Of a stretch of DNA of 64,000 nucleotides, positions 51,559-60,792 are shown piece by piece (position 1 is the first letter of the stretch; each line of letters starts with the position of its first letter). Below the pieces are notes generated by a model. The model did no database searches and was not told the origin of the DNA. It worked only from the letters and a program-made list of their open reading frames with translations. The translations under genes were made by a program, and so were the position numbers. Source of the DNA: Planctomycetota bacterium (lineage in GTDB: Bacteria > Planctomycetota > MHYJ01 > JACQXL01); contig JACRIK010000001.1 of the NCBI GenBank assembly GCA_016235865.1, positions 124,001-188,000 on the forward strand. The letters are read 5' to 3'.

Positions 51559-52344
51559 ATGAATGTATTTAAAACTATCATTAAGGTAATCGGGCTTAAC
51601 CGGGAAAAGCCCAAGACCCGGGCCGGCCGGATTTTCAGATGGGCCGAATTGGGCGTGGCGATTTTGGTTTTTGGGTATTTGCTCCTGCTGGCGTTTCCCC
51701 AGGTGTTATTCTCTTATTCAATATCCGAAGCGGGCATTACCCTCTATGCGCGCCAGCCGTTCCCGGATAACGCCGGAGAAGTAATCAGGAAAATAAACGC
51801 CATCATCGATAAAAGCGAATTGCAGGACAAAAAGAACTCCTATCGGATTTTTATCTGCAACAGCCAATTGATGTTTACCTTATTTTCGCCGGTTTCCCGG
51901 CGCAGTTTCGGGATTAGTTCCCGCTTTACCAACCATATCTTTCTGGCCCAGGCAGAGGTCAGGGAAAATCTGGCCTTCAGGTATGGAGCCGAAAACAACA
52001 AGCGGGCCTTTCACACCGTGGCGGCCCACGAGATTGTCCATGTTATGATTAGGAAAAAGGTCGGGACCATAAAAGATTATCGTCTGCCCAGATGGATTAG
52101 CGAAGGGTATTGTGAATATGTTTCAGCCGACAGCAGTTTTCCGGAAGCGGAAGGCGTCCGGCTGCTAATCAGCGGCGGGCAAAACGACTCGGCGTCTTTC
52201 CGGTATTTCGTCTGGCGGAAAATGGTTGAATACCTGATAGACGCCCAAGGGTATTCCTTTGCCCGGCTCATCGGCGGTGGATTAAATCCGGAACAGGTTA
52301 AAAGGGAAATGGTCGAATGGCTTAAGGCACAGAAGCACGACTAA
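51559..52344 (+). CDS. Membrane-anchored HExxH metallopeptidase-like protein
   Basis: One N-terminal transmembrane helix (LGVAILVFGYLLLLAFPQVLF) precedes a domain with TVAAHEIVHVMIRK (HExxH zinc motif, near residue 165), followed by PRWISEGYCEYVS, where the Glu and Tyr fit the third ligand position of M1/M48-like or DUF4157-type gluzincins. It is probably a periplasmic zinc peptidase or an inactive relative. ATG 51559 was chosen because the preceding open codons are in a dispersed CGCAGCGGAG repeat. Downstream of the small membrane protein, same strand. Confidence 0.8.
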   Translation: MNVFKTIIKVIGLNREKPKTRAGRIFRWAELGVAILVFGYLLLLAFPQVLFSYSISEAGITLYARQPFPDNAGEVIRKINAIIDKSELQDKKNSYRIFICNSQLMFTLFSPVSRRSFGISSRFTNHIFLAQAEVRENLAFRYGAENNKRAFHTVAAHEIVHVMIRKKVGTIKDYRLPRWISEGYCEYVSADSSFPEAEGVRLLISGGQNDSASFRYFVWRKMVEYLIDAQGYSFARLIGGGLNPEQVKREMVEWLKAQKHD

Positions 52345-52381
52345 TATCAAGTGCCGAGCGGGAGGGCGGGGGAGTAAATAT

Positions 52382-52831
52382 ATGGATGAGAAAATATTAA
52401 AGCCGGGTGTTGTGGCGCAAGCCATACTTATCGTATTACCGATTTGCATAATGTGCTTTGGAGCATGGATGGTCTATTCGGGGACCGAGATTAATAAACC
52501 CGGCCAGGAAAAAGCAAAGGCGGTCGTAATAATGGTCATTGTCTGTGTTGGCCTGCTCCAGACCTATTTCTATCTGAAGATATTTAACACCTATATAATC
52601 AATGACAAAGGCATCAAAGCAAGCGGAGCTCTTATTAATAAATTCCTGGCCTGGAATGAGATATCCAAGGCTGTCTTCTATAGAAATAGGAATAACACGG
52701 GGTATGTAAATTTGCATCTGGAGGTTAATGGTAAAGTTGTGATAGAATTATGGATTTGGCCCATCCTGGACTCTGATGAGGTAAGCCGTGAGATTAGAAA
52801 ATATCTCCCGGCGGAAAAGATTGTCAATTAA
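52382..52831 (+). CDS. Membrane protein with PH-like domain
   Basis: Two transmembrane helices (VVAQAILIVLPICIMCFGAWMVY and AVVIMVIVCVGLLQTYFYLKIF) are followed by a small beta-rich domain (YIINDKGIKASGALINKFLAWNEISKAVFYRNRNNTGYVNLHLEV) of bacterial PH/DUF type, in which the pattern ND-GI...L--W-EI is common. 149 aa. No catalytic residues; probable envelope scaffold. The RBS lies in the GGCGGGGGAG spacer. Confidence 0.7.
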   Translation: MDEKILKPGVVAQAILIVLPICIMCFGAWMVYSGTEINKPGQEKAKAVVIMVIVCVGLLQTYFYLKIFNTYIINDKGIKASGALINKFLAWNEISKAVFYRNRNNTGYVNLHLEVNGKVVIELWIWPILDSDEVSREIRKYLPAEKIVN

Positions 52832-52916
52832 TCGCCCGGGCCGGTTAGGGGCAGTTCGAACGCAGTGAGTTACTGCGCCGTTATCCCCGCCGAGGCGGGG
52901 GGCGGGGGATTTAAGT

Positions 52917-53669
52917 ATGAATAATAAACCAAATACCGGATTCAGCCTACTTGAAATCGTCATTGTTGTGGCTATCCTGGTGGCCGTAATCGGCGGGGCG
53001 ATATACGTTCTTTCAAGCGGCCAGCAGGCCTTTGACGAAGGGGCGATGACCTCTTTCCTGGAATCACAAGCCGGACGTGTCATAGATGTAATGCGGGATG
53101 ATATCGGCGAATGCCTGGTTATCACGGCCGGCGCGCCGGCCACGGCCAATAATTACGCCTCATTGACCATACAGGTGCCAATCCGGTCCGGCGGGAATTA
53201 TCTGAATCCGACTACCGGGGCGGTTTATTGGGGCGCCTATGATAGCAATAACAACCCGCAGTCAAACTGGCATATTACTTATCGATTTGAACCTGACCCG
53301 GCCAAGTCCGGCCTTAATGCCCTTAATGAAAACACTGACCGAAAGGATTATAACCAGGACGGCGATATTTCCGATTCCTTTGATATCGGCCGGATGATTA
53401 AAGAAGTCTATGATTCATCCGCGGTTCTTCGGCACTCAACCGAATTATGCAATGACATTATCACGGTAGCCGGAACCAGGTACGAGGATATTAACAATGA
53501 CGGCAACGCCGACCGCATTTTCACCCTGTGCGACAAAAACGGACAGCCGGTAACCGGCGGCGGAACCGGAGTGAGAATCAACATCTGGCTGGGCGGTAAA
53601 CTCGGGGCTAAGCAGAATCCGATAATCGTAAATGCCAATACGGTTATTCTGTTGGTGAACCCCCAATAA
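52917..53669 (+). CDS. Prepilin-like protein (PilW/GspJ type)
   Basis: The leader NNKPNTG/FSLLEIVIVVAILVAVIGGAIYV is a prepilin peptidase site with Glu at +5. The globular domain (about 215 aa) has SGQQAFDEGAMTSFLESQAGRVIDVMRDDIGECLV, the helix-helix region typical of PilW/GspJ minor pilins, and Asn/Asp-rich loops (DRKDYNQDGDISDSFD, DINNDGNADRIF) of calcium-binding type. No other secretion genes flank it. It differs from the two pilins at 23135-24645 and is probably a minor (initiating) pilin. Confidence 0.85.
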   Translation: MNNKPNTGFSLLEIVIVVAILVAVIGGAIYVLSSGQQAFDEGAMTSFLESQAGRVIDVMRDDIGECLVITAGAPATANNYASLTIQVPIRSGGNYLNPTTGAVYWGAYDSNNNPQSNWHITYRFEPDPAKSGLNALNENTDRKDYNQDGDISDSFDIGRMIKEVYDSSAVLRHSTELCNDIITVAGTRYEDINNDGNADRIFTLCDKNGQPVTGGGTGVRINIWLGGKLGAKQNPIIVNANTVILLVNPQ

Positions 53670-53750
53670 AAGAAGCAATGCCCTCCGGCGGGCGGGCAAA
53701 ACCGCAGTGGCATCCCGATGGCTATCAGGACAGACGGGACGGAGGCAGGA

Positions 53751-53785
53751 ATCTGCGATAGGGGGTAACCGGATTAGGGTGTCCC
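53751..53785. repeat. Dispersed GGAATCTGCGATAGGGGG element
   Basis: GGAATCTGCGATAGGGGG followed by AACCGGATTAGGG matches the copy at 27180-27212 (AACCAGATTAGG). Intergenic; function unknown. Confidence 0.7.
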
Positions 53786-53869
53786 CGGAATTCTGTCCGG
53801 AATTCCATATTTCTCTTGTCTTTCCCTGAAAAGTTGGTAAAATGCCAGCAAAAACAAAAAGGAGGATAT

Positions 53870-55261
53870 ATGAACTCGCAGAGACCGCGTACAGCGAAAA
53901 ACCGCGCATATATGATAGTAGCGGCCCTAGGCCTGGTGGCGTTTATAATTGCCTTTAATTACATCGGTTGCGGCGGCGGGGGCGGCGGCGGCAATAGCGG
54001 CTCGTCTTCCGGCGGCGTTAAAATCACCGGCGTCCTGGACGCCACAACCCTGGTCAGTTTGCCGCCTGATGAAAACAGCATTCTCAACCGATTCTGCCGG
54101 ATATTTTCGCCCCAAAAAGCCTATGCTCAAAGCGGCTCGGATGTCAACCGGATCATTGCCATCTCATCAAGGGGGAATACCTATACCATTACCGAAGGCA
54201 CCTTAAACGTCAATTCCTTCTCGCTGTCCGTGGCCAAAGACAAACCCTATCTTCTGGTGCTTCTTTACGACACCTCTATTATCGGCGTTTACAAGGTTGA
54301 CGACGCCACCGGCCTGGACTCATTCCCTTTGAATTCCGCCTCTACAAATATAGACCTGGGCACGGTAGCTCTGAGCGGAACGGATGTCGTCACCGGCACC
54401 GCCTCGCAACCGGTCATCCTGGATAGTTTAGGCATCACGACCGCGCTGGCCAGCGCCATTGGAGTGATGGATGACGAGATGCTCCGGCTGGCCGGCTCGC
54501 TCGACGTTGACCAAAACGGGCTGCTCGATACCCTGGAAGGCAAGTGGTTCCCGTTTATCATTGACTTTGAGTTTGACCCGGGCGTATTCACCGACACGGT
54601 CAACGCCTTCAGCCTCAAGTCACCCATCTCTTACAACGGCTATAGTTTTGGCTTACATATGAGACCGTATGACGCCACGCTTGACTTCACCGCCGGCGGC
54701 ACGCTTACCTCTCCGGCCAACATAAACGGCGGGAACGACAATCCTTCGGGCCCAGCCTGGATAACCGGTGACCAGGCATCAATCAGCTTTTACTCCGGCG
54801 GCGGCATGGGCACCAATCCGGCCGCGCCTCCGGCCGGCACTTACGTCGTAACCATACCCATCAGCGGCACGGCCCTGACCAAGACCTATACCTTTAACAA
54901 CGTCAAAAGTTACGGGATTGATTCAAACCTCTACCATATCCTTATCCCGACTGTTAAACTCAACATTGACGGCTCCGACCGGATAACCTCTATCGAGATT
55001 GAATGGTGGAAAAAAATGCCCGGTGATATCTGGGTCCAGCCGGATGCCGCCGAACTGGGGATGTTGCTCCACGACTCGACGATGGAAATCGCGCCCGTTC
55101 CGCCTTCCGCTCCGACCGACCCGAAAATATCGGTCACCATGACCAGTTTTTCCAATCCGATGACGGTCATCCCGCCGGCGCAGGGCTTTGCATCAGGTTA
55201 TATGCGGATGATATACACGGACAAATTCGGCTATGTCTACGCGTTTTCCTGGAACAATTAG
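53870..55261 (+). CDS. Large secreted hypothetical protein with Gly-rich start
   Basis: AAAGGAGGATAT before the ATG at 53870 is an excellent RBS. A signal-type helix (RAYMIVAALGLVAFIIAFNYIGC) ends in Cys followed by a run of Gly, so it may be a lipoprotein with a Gly/Ser linker (GGGGGGGNSGSSSGG). The remaining 400 residues are beta-rich: VKITGVLDATTLVSLPP, QSGSDVNRIIAISSRGNTY, LDVDQNGLLDTLEGKW (an EF-hand-like D-x-D-x-x-x-D-x-x-E) and Ser/Pro-rich strands. It looks like an extracellular, possibly calcium-binding, adhesin-like protein. No family is named. Confidence 0.75.
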   Translation: MNSQRPRTAKNRAYMIVAALGLVAFIIAFNYIGCGGGGGGGNSGSSSGGVKITGVLDATTLVSLPPDENSILNRFCRIFSPQKAYAQSGSDVNRIIAISSRGNTYTITEGTLNVNSFSLSVAKDKPYLLVLLYDTSIIGVYKVDDATGLDSFPLNSASTNIDLGTVALSGTDVVTGTASQPVILDSLGITTALASAIGVMDDEMLRLAGSLDVDQNGLLDTLEGKWFPFIIDFEFDPGVFTDTVNAFSLKSPISYNGYSFGLHMRPYDATLDFTAGGTLTSPANINGGNDNPSGPAWITGDQASISFYSGGGMGTNPAAPPAGTYVVTIPISGTALTKTYTFNNVKSYGIDSNLYHILIPTVKLNIDGSDRITSIEIEWWKKMPGDIWVQPDAAELGMLLHDSTMEIAPVPPSAPTDPKISVTMTSFSNPMTVIPPAQGFASGYMRMIYTDKFGYVYAFSWNN

Positions 55262-55872
55262 CCGGCGAAACGACAGTGTAGTCCCGGAGCACCGCAGTGC
55301 CTCCCGCTTAGAGGGGCAACTTATTGCGGGGCGGAATGACAGTGCGGAGCCGCAGCGGAGTCCCGATTATTTCGGGGCAGTCCCCGCCCCTGCGGGGCGG
55401 TTGCCCCGGTGCGCAGCGCTCCGCCGGTGCCAAGGGGTGTAAATTAGCGCAGGTTCCCCTAATCACGTTCATTGGCGCAGTGCCAAAATAAGCGAGAAAG
55501 ATATTAAATAACACTTGACAAAAATAATAATATTGGTATATTACCGTCAGGTATGAACTCTACTAAGACCGCGTTAGCGAACACCGCAGTAGCCGCGTTA
55601 GCGAACACCGCAGTAACCGCGTTAGCGAAGACGCTGCCAACCATAAAGTGGCTACCCCCCACGAAACCACCATATAATACGGAGCCGCAGCGTCCGCCTT
55701 TGGCGAGACCTCGCCTTTGGGCGGGGGAGTCCCGATTATTTCGGGAAGGGGTGCAGGGCATTATTCTATTACAAGATACACGTTCGTTTTGCCCGGTGTA
55801 AACGATTCTAATTTAATAAATAGTTTTGCGCTGCCATTTTGTTTTAATCGGTTGGAGTGATATTTTATTATT
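55262..55872. repeat. Gene-free block of mixed dispersed repeats
   Basis: It holds two TCCCGATTATTTCGGG palindromes (55366 and 55729) and CCCCGCCCCTGCGGGGCGG. It also holds three tandem copies of an approximately 30-bp unit ACCGCGTTAGCGAACACCGCA (in parts; 55570-55632), also found near 26110 and 61262. A consensus-like promoter (TTGACA 55515, TATATT 55537) points at an ATG at 55553, but the 82-codon frame there is made of the repeat units, so a gene has probably been lost here. Confidence 0.7.
55515..55542 (+). promoter_or_regulatory. Orphan consensus promoter
   Basis: TTGACA, 16 bp, TATATT, with an ATG at 55553, 38 nt from the -35 start, as for real genes here. The frame behind it is repeat-derived. 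Confidence 0.55.
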
Positions 55873-57813
55873 ATGAAGCCATTAACGTTAGCGTTGTCCC
55901 GCAGGCCGCTGCTCCTGTTTCTGGCGACTCTGGCCTTAGTGTTTATTGTTGAAGGGTTAATAATGTATGGACTCTCTTTTTTACAGCCGTTACTTTCCCC
56001 GCGAACCGAAGGCGTTCTTGATTCGGCGCTGCTGACCGCTATTCTTTTTCCCGTTGGCTACTTCCTGATGTTTCGTCCCTTAAAACAATATCAGGAATCA
56101 TTAACCGGAAAAGAGGCGGAACAAAAATTCAACCTGCTGGCATTGGTTAAGGCAATTACTCTTTCGGATGACTTTGAGTCCGCTCTAAGGATTACCACTA
56201 AGACGGTATCTGAAACCATTGGCTGGGACTACGGCGAGGTCTGGGTGCCTGACCGGGATAATAAAACCCTGAGATGTCTCTCCAGTCATTGTGCCGATGA
56301 TCTGAAAATAAGCAAATTCAGGCAGGTTACCGAATCAACAGATTTTCGGTTTAATACCGGGTTGCCCGGCCGGGTTTGGTCGTCCGGACGTTATGAATGG
56401 ATTCCGGATATTTCTGCCGTTTCTGATACAGTATTCCTCCGAAACAAAGCCGCCCAGGAAGCCGGCCTAAAGGCCTGCTTTGGTATTCCGATTATCAACG
56501 GAGAAAAGGCGCTGGCTGTTTTGGTTTTCTGCGCATCTGAATCATTACCAGAAGACAAACGTCTGGTAGAAATGGTTTCAAGTGTCGCCCTTCAATTAGG
56601 TTCCATATTCCAGCGGAAACAGATGGCCGAGAAAGAACAAATGATTCAGAAACAACTTTATCAGGCGCAGAAGATGGAAAGCATCGGCGGGCTGGCCGGC
56701 GGGGTGGCGCACGACTTTAATAATATCCTGGGCGCAGTTAAGGGGTTTGCCGAACTGGCTTTGATGGATATTGACAAGACTAATCCGCTCTATGAATATC
56801 TTAAGCATATTGTGGCCTCAACGGACCGGGGCGCTAATCTCACCCGGCAACTCCTGCTCTTCAGCCGGAAAAGCAACGTTGAACTCCAGCCCCTCAACCT
56901 GAACGAGGCCGTCAATAATATGCTCAAGATGCTCGCCCGGTTAATCGGCGAGAATATCAGAATTGAGACCAAACTCAACCCTGATGTCAGTATCATTAAG
57001 GCCGATGCCGGAAACATTGAACAGGTTTTGATGAATCTGGCGGTCAATGCCCATGATGCCATGCCCCAGGGCGGTAAAATAACCATCACAACAGAAGATA
57101 TAACCATAGACGAAGAGTACAGCAAATTCCATCAGGAATCGCGCCCCGGTAACTTTATCTGTTTGTCTATCAGCGATACCGGCATCGGAATGGATAAGAA
57201 TACTGTGGCGCGCATCTTTGAGCCATTCTTTACCACAAAGACGGCAGGTAAGGGCACCGGTCTGGGGCTGGCCGTAGTTTACGGGATTGTCAAGCGGCAC
57301 GAAGGATGGATAAACGTTTATAGCGAACCCGGCCAGGGCGCGATTTTCAGGATATACCTGCCGGTTTCAGGCGAGAAGGTAAAGCCCAAAACAGATACCA
57401 AGACTATTGTTCTTGAGAACATCAGGGGCAATGGGGAGCGAATCCTCGTGGTTGAAGATAACATGGCAATCCAGGAGATGGTGGCCCGGGCACTGACTAA
57501 AATCGGCTATACCGTGTCGCGGGCGGCGACCGGTTCGGAGGCACGGGAGATATTTGGCCGGACCAAAGGTGGGTTTCACCTGGTCCTGAGCGATATCATT
57601 CTGCCTGATACCAACGGAATTGAATTGACGGATGAATTATCAAGGCGGAGACCAGGGTTGTCTATTATTCTCAGCAGCGGCTATCTGGATAAATCAGAAT
57701 ACAGCGATGAGGTAAAGAAACGCAATCTGCCTTTTATTCCGAAGCCGTATCAACTAACAACGCTTTTTAAGACCATAAAGGAAACCATCATGTTAGCGGA
57801 TACGACCAGGTGA
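55873..57813 (+). CDS. Hybrid histidine kinase (GAF-HisKA-HATPase-REC)
   Basis: Two N-terminal transmembrane helices (LLLFLATLALVFIVEGLIMYG and LLTAILFPVGYFLMF) are followed by a GAF domain (about 85-250, YGEVWVPDRDNKTLRCLS..), the H box GGVAHDFNNILG near residue 280, the ATPase (NLAVNAHDAM, SDTGIGMDKN, GKGTGLGLAVVYG) and a C-terminal receiver with LSDIILPD and KPY. It starts a run of signalling genes: STAS-DUF6485, PAS-GGDEF, PAS-HD-GYP. The REC is joined by the flexible SGEKVKPKTDTK segment. The signal sensed by GAF is unknown; redox Cys residues (CLSSHC, ACFG) are present. Confidence 0.94.
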   Translation: MKPLTLALSRRPLLLFLATLALVFIVEGLIMYGLSFLQPLLSPRTEGVLDSALLTAILFPVGYFLMFRPLKQYQESLTGKEAEQKFNLLALVKAITLSDDFESALRITTKTVSETIGWDYGEVWVPDRDNKTLRCLSSHCADDLKISKFRQVTESTDFRFNTGLPGRVWSSGRYEWIPDISAVSDTVFLRNKAAQEAGLKACFGIPIINGEKALAVLVFCASESLPEDKRLVEMVSSVALQLGSIFQRKQMAEKEQMIQKQLYQAQKMESIGGLAGGVAHDFNNILGAVKGFAELALMDIDKTNPLYEYLKHIVASTDRGANLTRQLLLFSRKSNVELQPLNLNEAVNNMLKMLARLIGENIRIETKLNPDVSIIKADAGNIEQVLMNLAVNAHDAMPQGGKITITTEDITIDEEYSKFHQESRPGNFICLSISDTGIGMDKNTVARIFEPFFTTKTAGKGTGLGLAVVYGIVKRHEGWINVYSEPGQGAIFRIYLPVSGEKVKPKTDTKTIVLENIRGNGERILVVEDNMAIQEMVARALTKIGYTVSRAATGSEAREIFGRTKGGFHLVLSDIILPDTNGIELTDELSRRRPGLSIILSSGYLDKSEYSDEVKKRNLPFIPKPYQLTTLFKTIKETIMLADTTR

Positions 57814-57831
57814 TGAGAAAGGAGCCTATTT

Positions 57832-58386
57832 ATGCGTGAATTATGGATTGGCACCGAGAAGATGCCGGATGGCGGCGTCAGAATCCAGCTCCAGGGCGCG
57901 GTGGACGCCTATTCGTACCGGAAACTGACCAATACCTTTAACAACCTGATTGATTACGGAGTTTGTAATATTGTAGTCGATATGTCTGATGTAGAAAGCC
58001 TGAACTGCGCCGGGGCGCATATTTTCCTGGGTGCCGGCATTATCACCCGGGAAAACGGCGGGCGAATGGCCATGCTCAACCCGGCCCCCAGGGTCCGGCA
58101 GATGCTTGACCTGTTAGATTGCAGCCAACTCTTTGAGGTCAGCGCAGAACCGTTCCCGGCTCCGGCCGGGCGCCCGGAATGCCCTAACCTTAAAACCAAT
58201 CTGGACTACTGTAATTGTTCGTTTCCGCTCTGTCACCGGAAGGGCAGGTGCTGTGAATGCCTGCATTATCACCGGACGAATGATGAATTGCCGGCCTGTT
58301 TTTTCCCTAAAGAAGAGGCGGTGATTTCCGCGGGGAAAACCCCGGACCGGTCGTTTGAGCGGTTTATGAAATTACGCCGTTTTTAG
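57832..58386 (+). CDS. STAS domain fused to a Cys-rich DUF6485 domain
   Basis: The N-terminal roughly 105 residues form a STAS domain of the anti-sigma-antagonist type (VRIQLQGAVDAYSYRKLTNTF, IVVDMSDVESLNCAGAHIFLGAG, GGRMAMLNPAPRVRQMLDLL). The classical phospho-Ser position reads SLNCAG, with a Cys beside it instead of the usual D-S-[ST]-G. The C-terminal half is Cys-rich (CPNLKTNLDYCNC, CHRKGRCCECLHYHRTNDELPACFF), matching the DUF6485 pattern, a probable metal- or Fe-S-binding module. So a partner-switch protein is coupled to a metal or redox sensor. AAAGGAG before the ATG. The cognate kinase could be the RsbW-like protein at 42780. Confidence 0.85.
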   Translation: MRELWIGTEKMPDGGVRIQLQGAVDAYSYRKLTNTFNNLIDYGVCNIVVDMSDVESLNCAGAHIFLGAGIITRENGGRMAMLNPAPRVRQMLDLLDCSQLFEVSAEPFPAPAGRPECPNLKTNLDYCNCSFPLCHRKGRCCECLHYHRTNDELPACFFPKEEAVISAGKTPDRSFERFMKLRRF

Positions 58387-58419
58387 CCGACCGGATTAAG
58401 GAGAAGCGAGGAGGGATAT

Positions 58420-59331
58420 ATGCATATCACCAGTCATTTGTCAACGAGTATTTTAGACAACATCGCCAACGGCGTCTATGTTATAGATAATAATATGAAA
58501 ATCCGGTATTGGAACCGGTCTATGGAAAAGATTAGCGGCATAAAATCCCGGGAGATGGCCGCACACCCCTGCGAAAGCAAGAAATTCTTCTATTATGACC
58601 GGAGCGGAGACCATCCCTGCAACCGCAAGCAGTGCATCCTGCTGAATTCCATAAAATACGGATGCTCCGATGAAAAGGAATTATATCTGCGCCATAAAGA
58701 CGGTTTCCAGGTCCCCGTTTCCCTGCGGGCCGCGCCACTGAAAAACTGCCATAACCAGATTATCGGCGCGGCTGGGATGGCCTGCGTTAATCCCTACCGG
58801 ATGGCCGGCATCCGATATGCCACCGAACAGGAACAGATGGCTTATATCGACCCCTTAACCGGCATCGGCAACCGGCGCTACTTGGAAATGAACGTCCAGC
58901 GCCGGATTGAGAAATACTCCCGCTATTCCTGGAAATTCGGCGTAATGTTTATCGACCTGGACCATTTCAAGAAAATCAACGATGCCTACGGCCACAATAT
59001 CGGCGACGAGGTCTTGAAGATGATGGCCGGGTCCATCCGGCGCAATTTAAGGCCCTATGACGGGGTGTGCCGCTGGGGCGGGGAGGAATTTATTGCCACC
59101 GTTCCGGGGGTTAACCAGGATTCGCTCCAGGCCGTGGCCAACCGGCTGCGCCGGGACATCGAACAGAATAAATTCTTTGTCCGGATGCGCAATATCAAAG
59201 CCACCATCTCGCTCGGCGTAACCATGGGCAAGACCACCGATACGGTGGACGGGCTGATAAAACGGTCCGATGCGCTGATGTACCGGAGCAAAAAATCAGG
59301 CCGTAACTGCGTCTCGGCTGATGTTTTGTGA
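58420..59331 (+). CDS. PAS-GGEEF diguanylate cyclase
   Basis: A PAS domain (DNIANGVYVIDNNMKIRYWNRSMEKISG) with an insertion rich in Cys (HPCESKKFFYY, HPCNRKQCIL), followed by a GGDEF domain in the GGEEF form (RWGGEEFIATVPG), which is active in known enzymes. The I-site RPYD lies five residues before. No membrane helix. AGGAGGG precedes the ATG. The Cys-containing PAS insertion resembles that of the downstream HD-GYP protein (HCVLNPSAHCPI), suggesting the same redox or metal input for opposing enzymes. Confidence 0.93.
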   Translation: MHITSHLSTSILDNIANGVYVIDNNMKIRYWNRSMEKISGIKSREMAAHPCESKKFFYYDRSGDHPCNRKQCILLNSIKYGCSDEKELYLRHKDGFQVPVSLRAAPLKNCHNQIIGAAGMACVNPYRMAGIRYATEQEQMAYIDPLTGIGNRRYLEMNVQRRIEKYSRYSWKFGVMFIDLDHFKKINDAYGHNIGDEVLKMMAGSIRRNLRPYDGVCRWGGEEFIATVPGVNQDSLQAVANRLRRDIEQNKFFVRMRNIKATISLGVTMGKTTDTVDGLIKRSDALMYRSKKSGRNCVSADVL

Positions 59332-59361
59332 TAGATAGAACCCAGAACCGGAATAAATCTT

Positions 59362-60792
59362 ATGATTAAATCCACGCATCCGGATTGTTCCCGAAGAGGA
59401 CTCACCGGCACGCGCAGTTATTTCAAGTATGTTCTGAATCATATCCGGGATGGAATGATGCTGGCTGACCCACAGGGCATCATTTGTGATGTTAACACCG
59501 CCTTTCTCACTATGACCAACGCCCGGCGCAAAGACGTCATCGGCCGCCATTGTTATGAAATCAACCCCCATCCCGATAAACACTGTGTTCTGAACCCGTC
59601 CGCTCACTGCCCGATAAACATTGTCATCAAGAATGGCCAGCCCGTGCGCACCGAACATACCCATTTTACCCCGGAAGGCAAGAAAATTTTCGTGGAGATG
59701 TACACCTTCCCGATTTATGACAGTTCCGGGAAAATACAATTAATGGCCGCTCTGTTCCATGACCTAACCGACCAGAGACAAGCCGAGGATGCCCTGCGTA
59801 GATTGACCGATTACCTGAGCAATATTGTAAACGGAATGGCGGAAAGCATTATGGTCACAGACCGCAATTATCTCATCAAGGATGTTAATGACCAACTGCT
59901 GAAATTGTATCAGACCACCCGCGATAAAGTCATCGGATTACCATGCTATAAAGTCAGCCGCGGTTATGAAAAACCCTGCCAGAATGTAGAGCCGGGACTG
60001 GTGTGCCCTCATACAGAAGTGTTTAAGACAGGCCGGACGGTAACCACCGAGCATATCCATCGTGATAGCTCTGGCAACCGGCTGATAGAAGAAACCTACA
60101 GCTTCCCTGTTTTTGGAGAGGGTGAAAAGGTGGACCTGATGGTGGATATATTCCACGATGTAACTGCCCGCAGACGGGCTGAGACGGATTTAAAACGGGC
60201 TTACCGGAAATTGCAGGAGGTTACCAAAAGCATCATTTACGGGATGGTCAAGTTGGTGCGGACCAAAGACCCGGCAACCGCGGCGCATCAGGAACGAACC
60301 TCACGAATTGCCCAATCCATCGGCCGCCAGATGAAACTATCGCCGGAACGGATTAAAGGCATCCAGGTGGCTTGCCGGCTCCACGATATCAGCAAGATAT
60401 ATATCCCGCCCGAGGTCTTGGATAAATGCGGGCATCTGACTAAAAAGGAGATGGGGCTCATCAAAACCCATCCGCAGGTGGCTTATGACATCCTGAAACT
60501 CATAGAATTCCCCTGGCCGGTGGCTGAAATAATCTACCAGCACCACGAGTGGTTTGACGGCTCGGGGTATCCGCGGGGCGTGTCGGGCAAACAGATTCCA
60601 CTGGAGGCGCGGATACTTTCGGCGGCGGATGCGCTTGATGCGATGACTTCCCGGCGCGCTTATCACAAACCGTTGACGATGAATCAGGCGTTAAAAGAAC
60701 TCGCCAGCTACCGCGGAATCCGTTACGACCCTGCGGTGGTTGACGCCTGCATTAAACTCTGTAAGAAAAAGGGATTTAATTACAGAACCTAA
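59362..60792 (+). CDS. PAS-PAS-HD-GYP c-di-GMP phosphodiesterase
   Basis: Two PAS domains (about 15-135, with YVLNHIRDGMMLADPQGIICDVN; about 145-270, with LSNIVNGMAESIMVTDRNY) are each followed by a Cys-bearing loop (HCVLNPSAHCPI; CYKVSRGYEKPCQ). An HD-GYP domain follows: LHDISKIYIPPEVLDK (HD near residue 340), KTHPQVAYDIL, HHEWFDGSGYPRG (GYP near 400) and EARILSAADALDAMTS. It degrades c-di-GMP to pGpG or GMP with a bi-/tri-metal centre. The gene closes the run begun by the hybrid kinase, so synthesis and breakdown of the messenger are encoded in tandem. Confidence 0.94.
   Translation: MIKSTHPDCSRRGLTGTRSYFKYVLNHIRDGMMLADPQGIICDVNTAFLTMTNARRKDVIGRHCYEINPHPDKHCVLNPSAHCPINIVIKNGQPVRTEHTHFTPEGKKIFVEMYTFPIYDSSGKIQLMAALFHDLTDQRQAEDALRRLTDYLSNIVNGMAESIMVTDRNYLIKDVNDQLLKLYQTTRDKVIGLPCYKVSRGYEKPCQNVEPGLVCPHTEVFKTGRTVTTEHIHRDSSGNRLIEETYSFPVFGEGEKVDLMVDIFHDVTARRRAETDLKRAYRKLQEVTKSIIYGMVKLVRTKDPATAAHQERTSRIAQSIGRQMKLSPERIKGIQVACRLHDISKIYIPPEVLDKCGHLTKKEMGLIKTHPQVAYDILKLIEFPWPVAEIIYQHHEWFDGSGYPRGVSGKQIPLEARILSAADALDAMTSRRAYHKPLTMNQALKELASYRGIRYDPAVVDACIKLCKKKGFNYRT

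Noticed and set aside
55553-55801. 82-codon frame after a good promoter
   Set aside because: The codons are three copies of a dispersed intergenic repeat plus another palindrome. Kept as an orphan promoter only.
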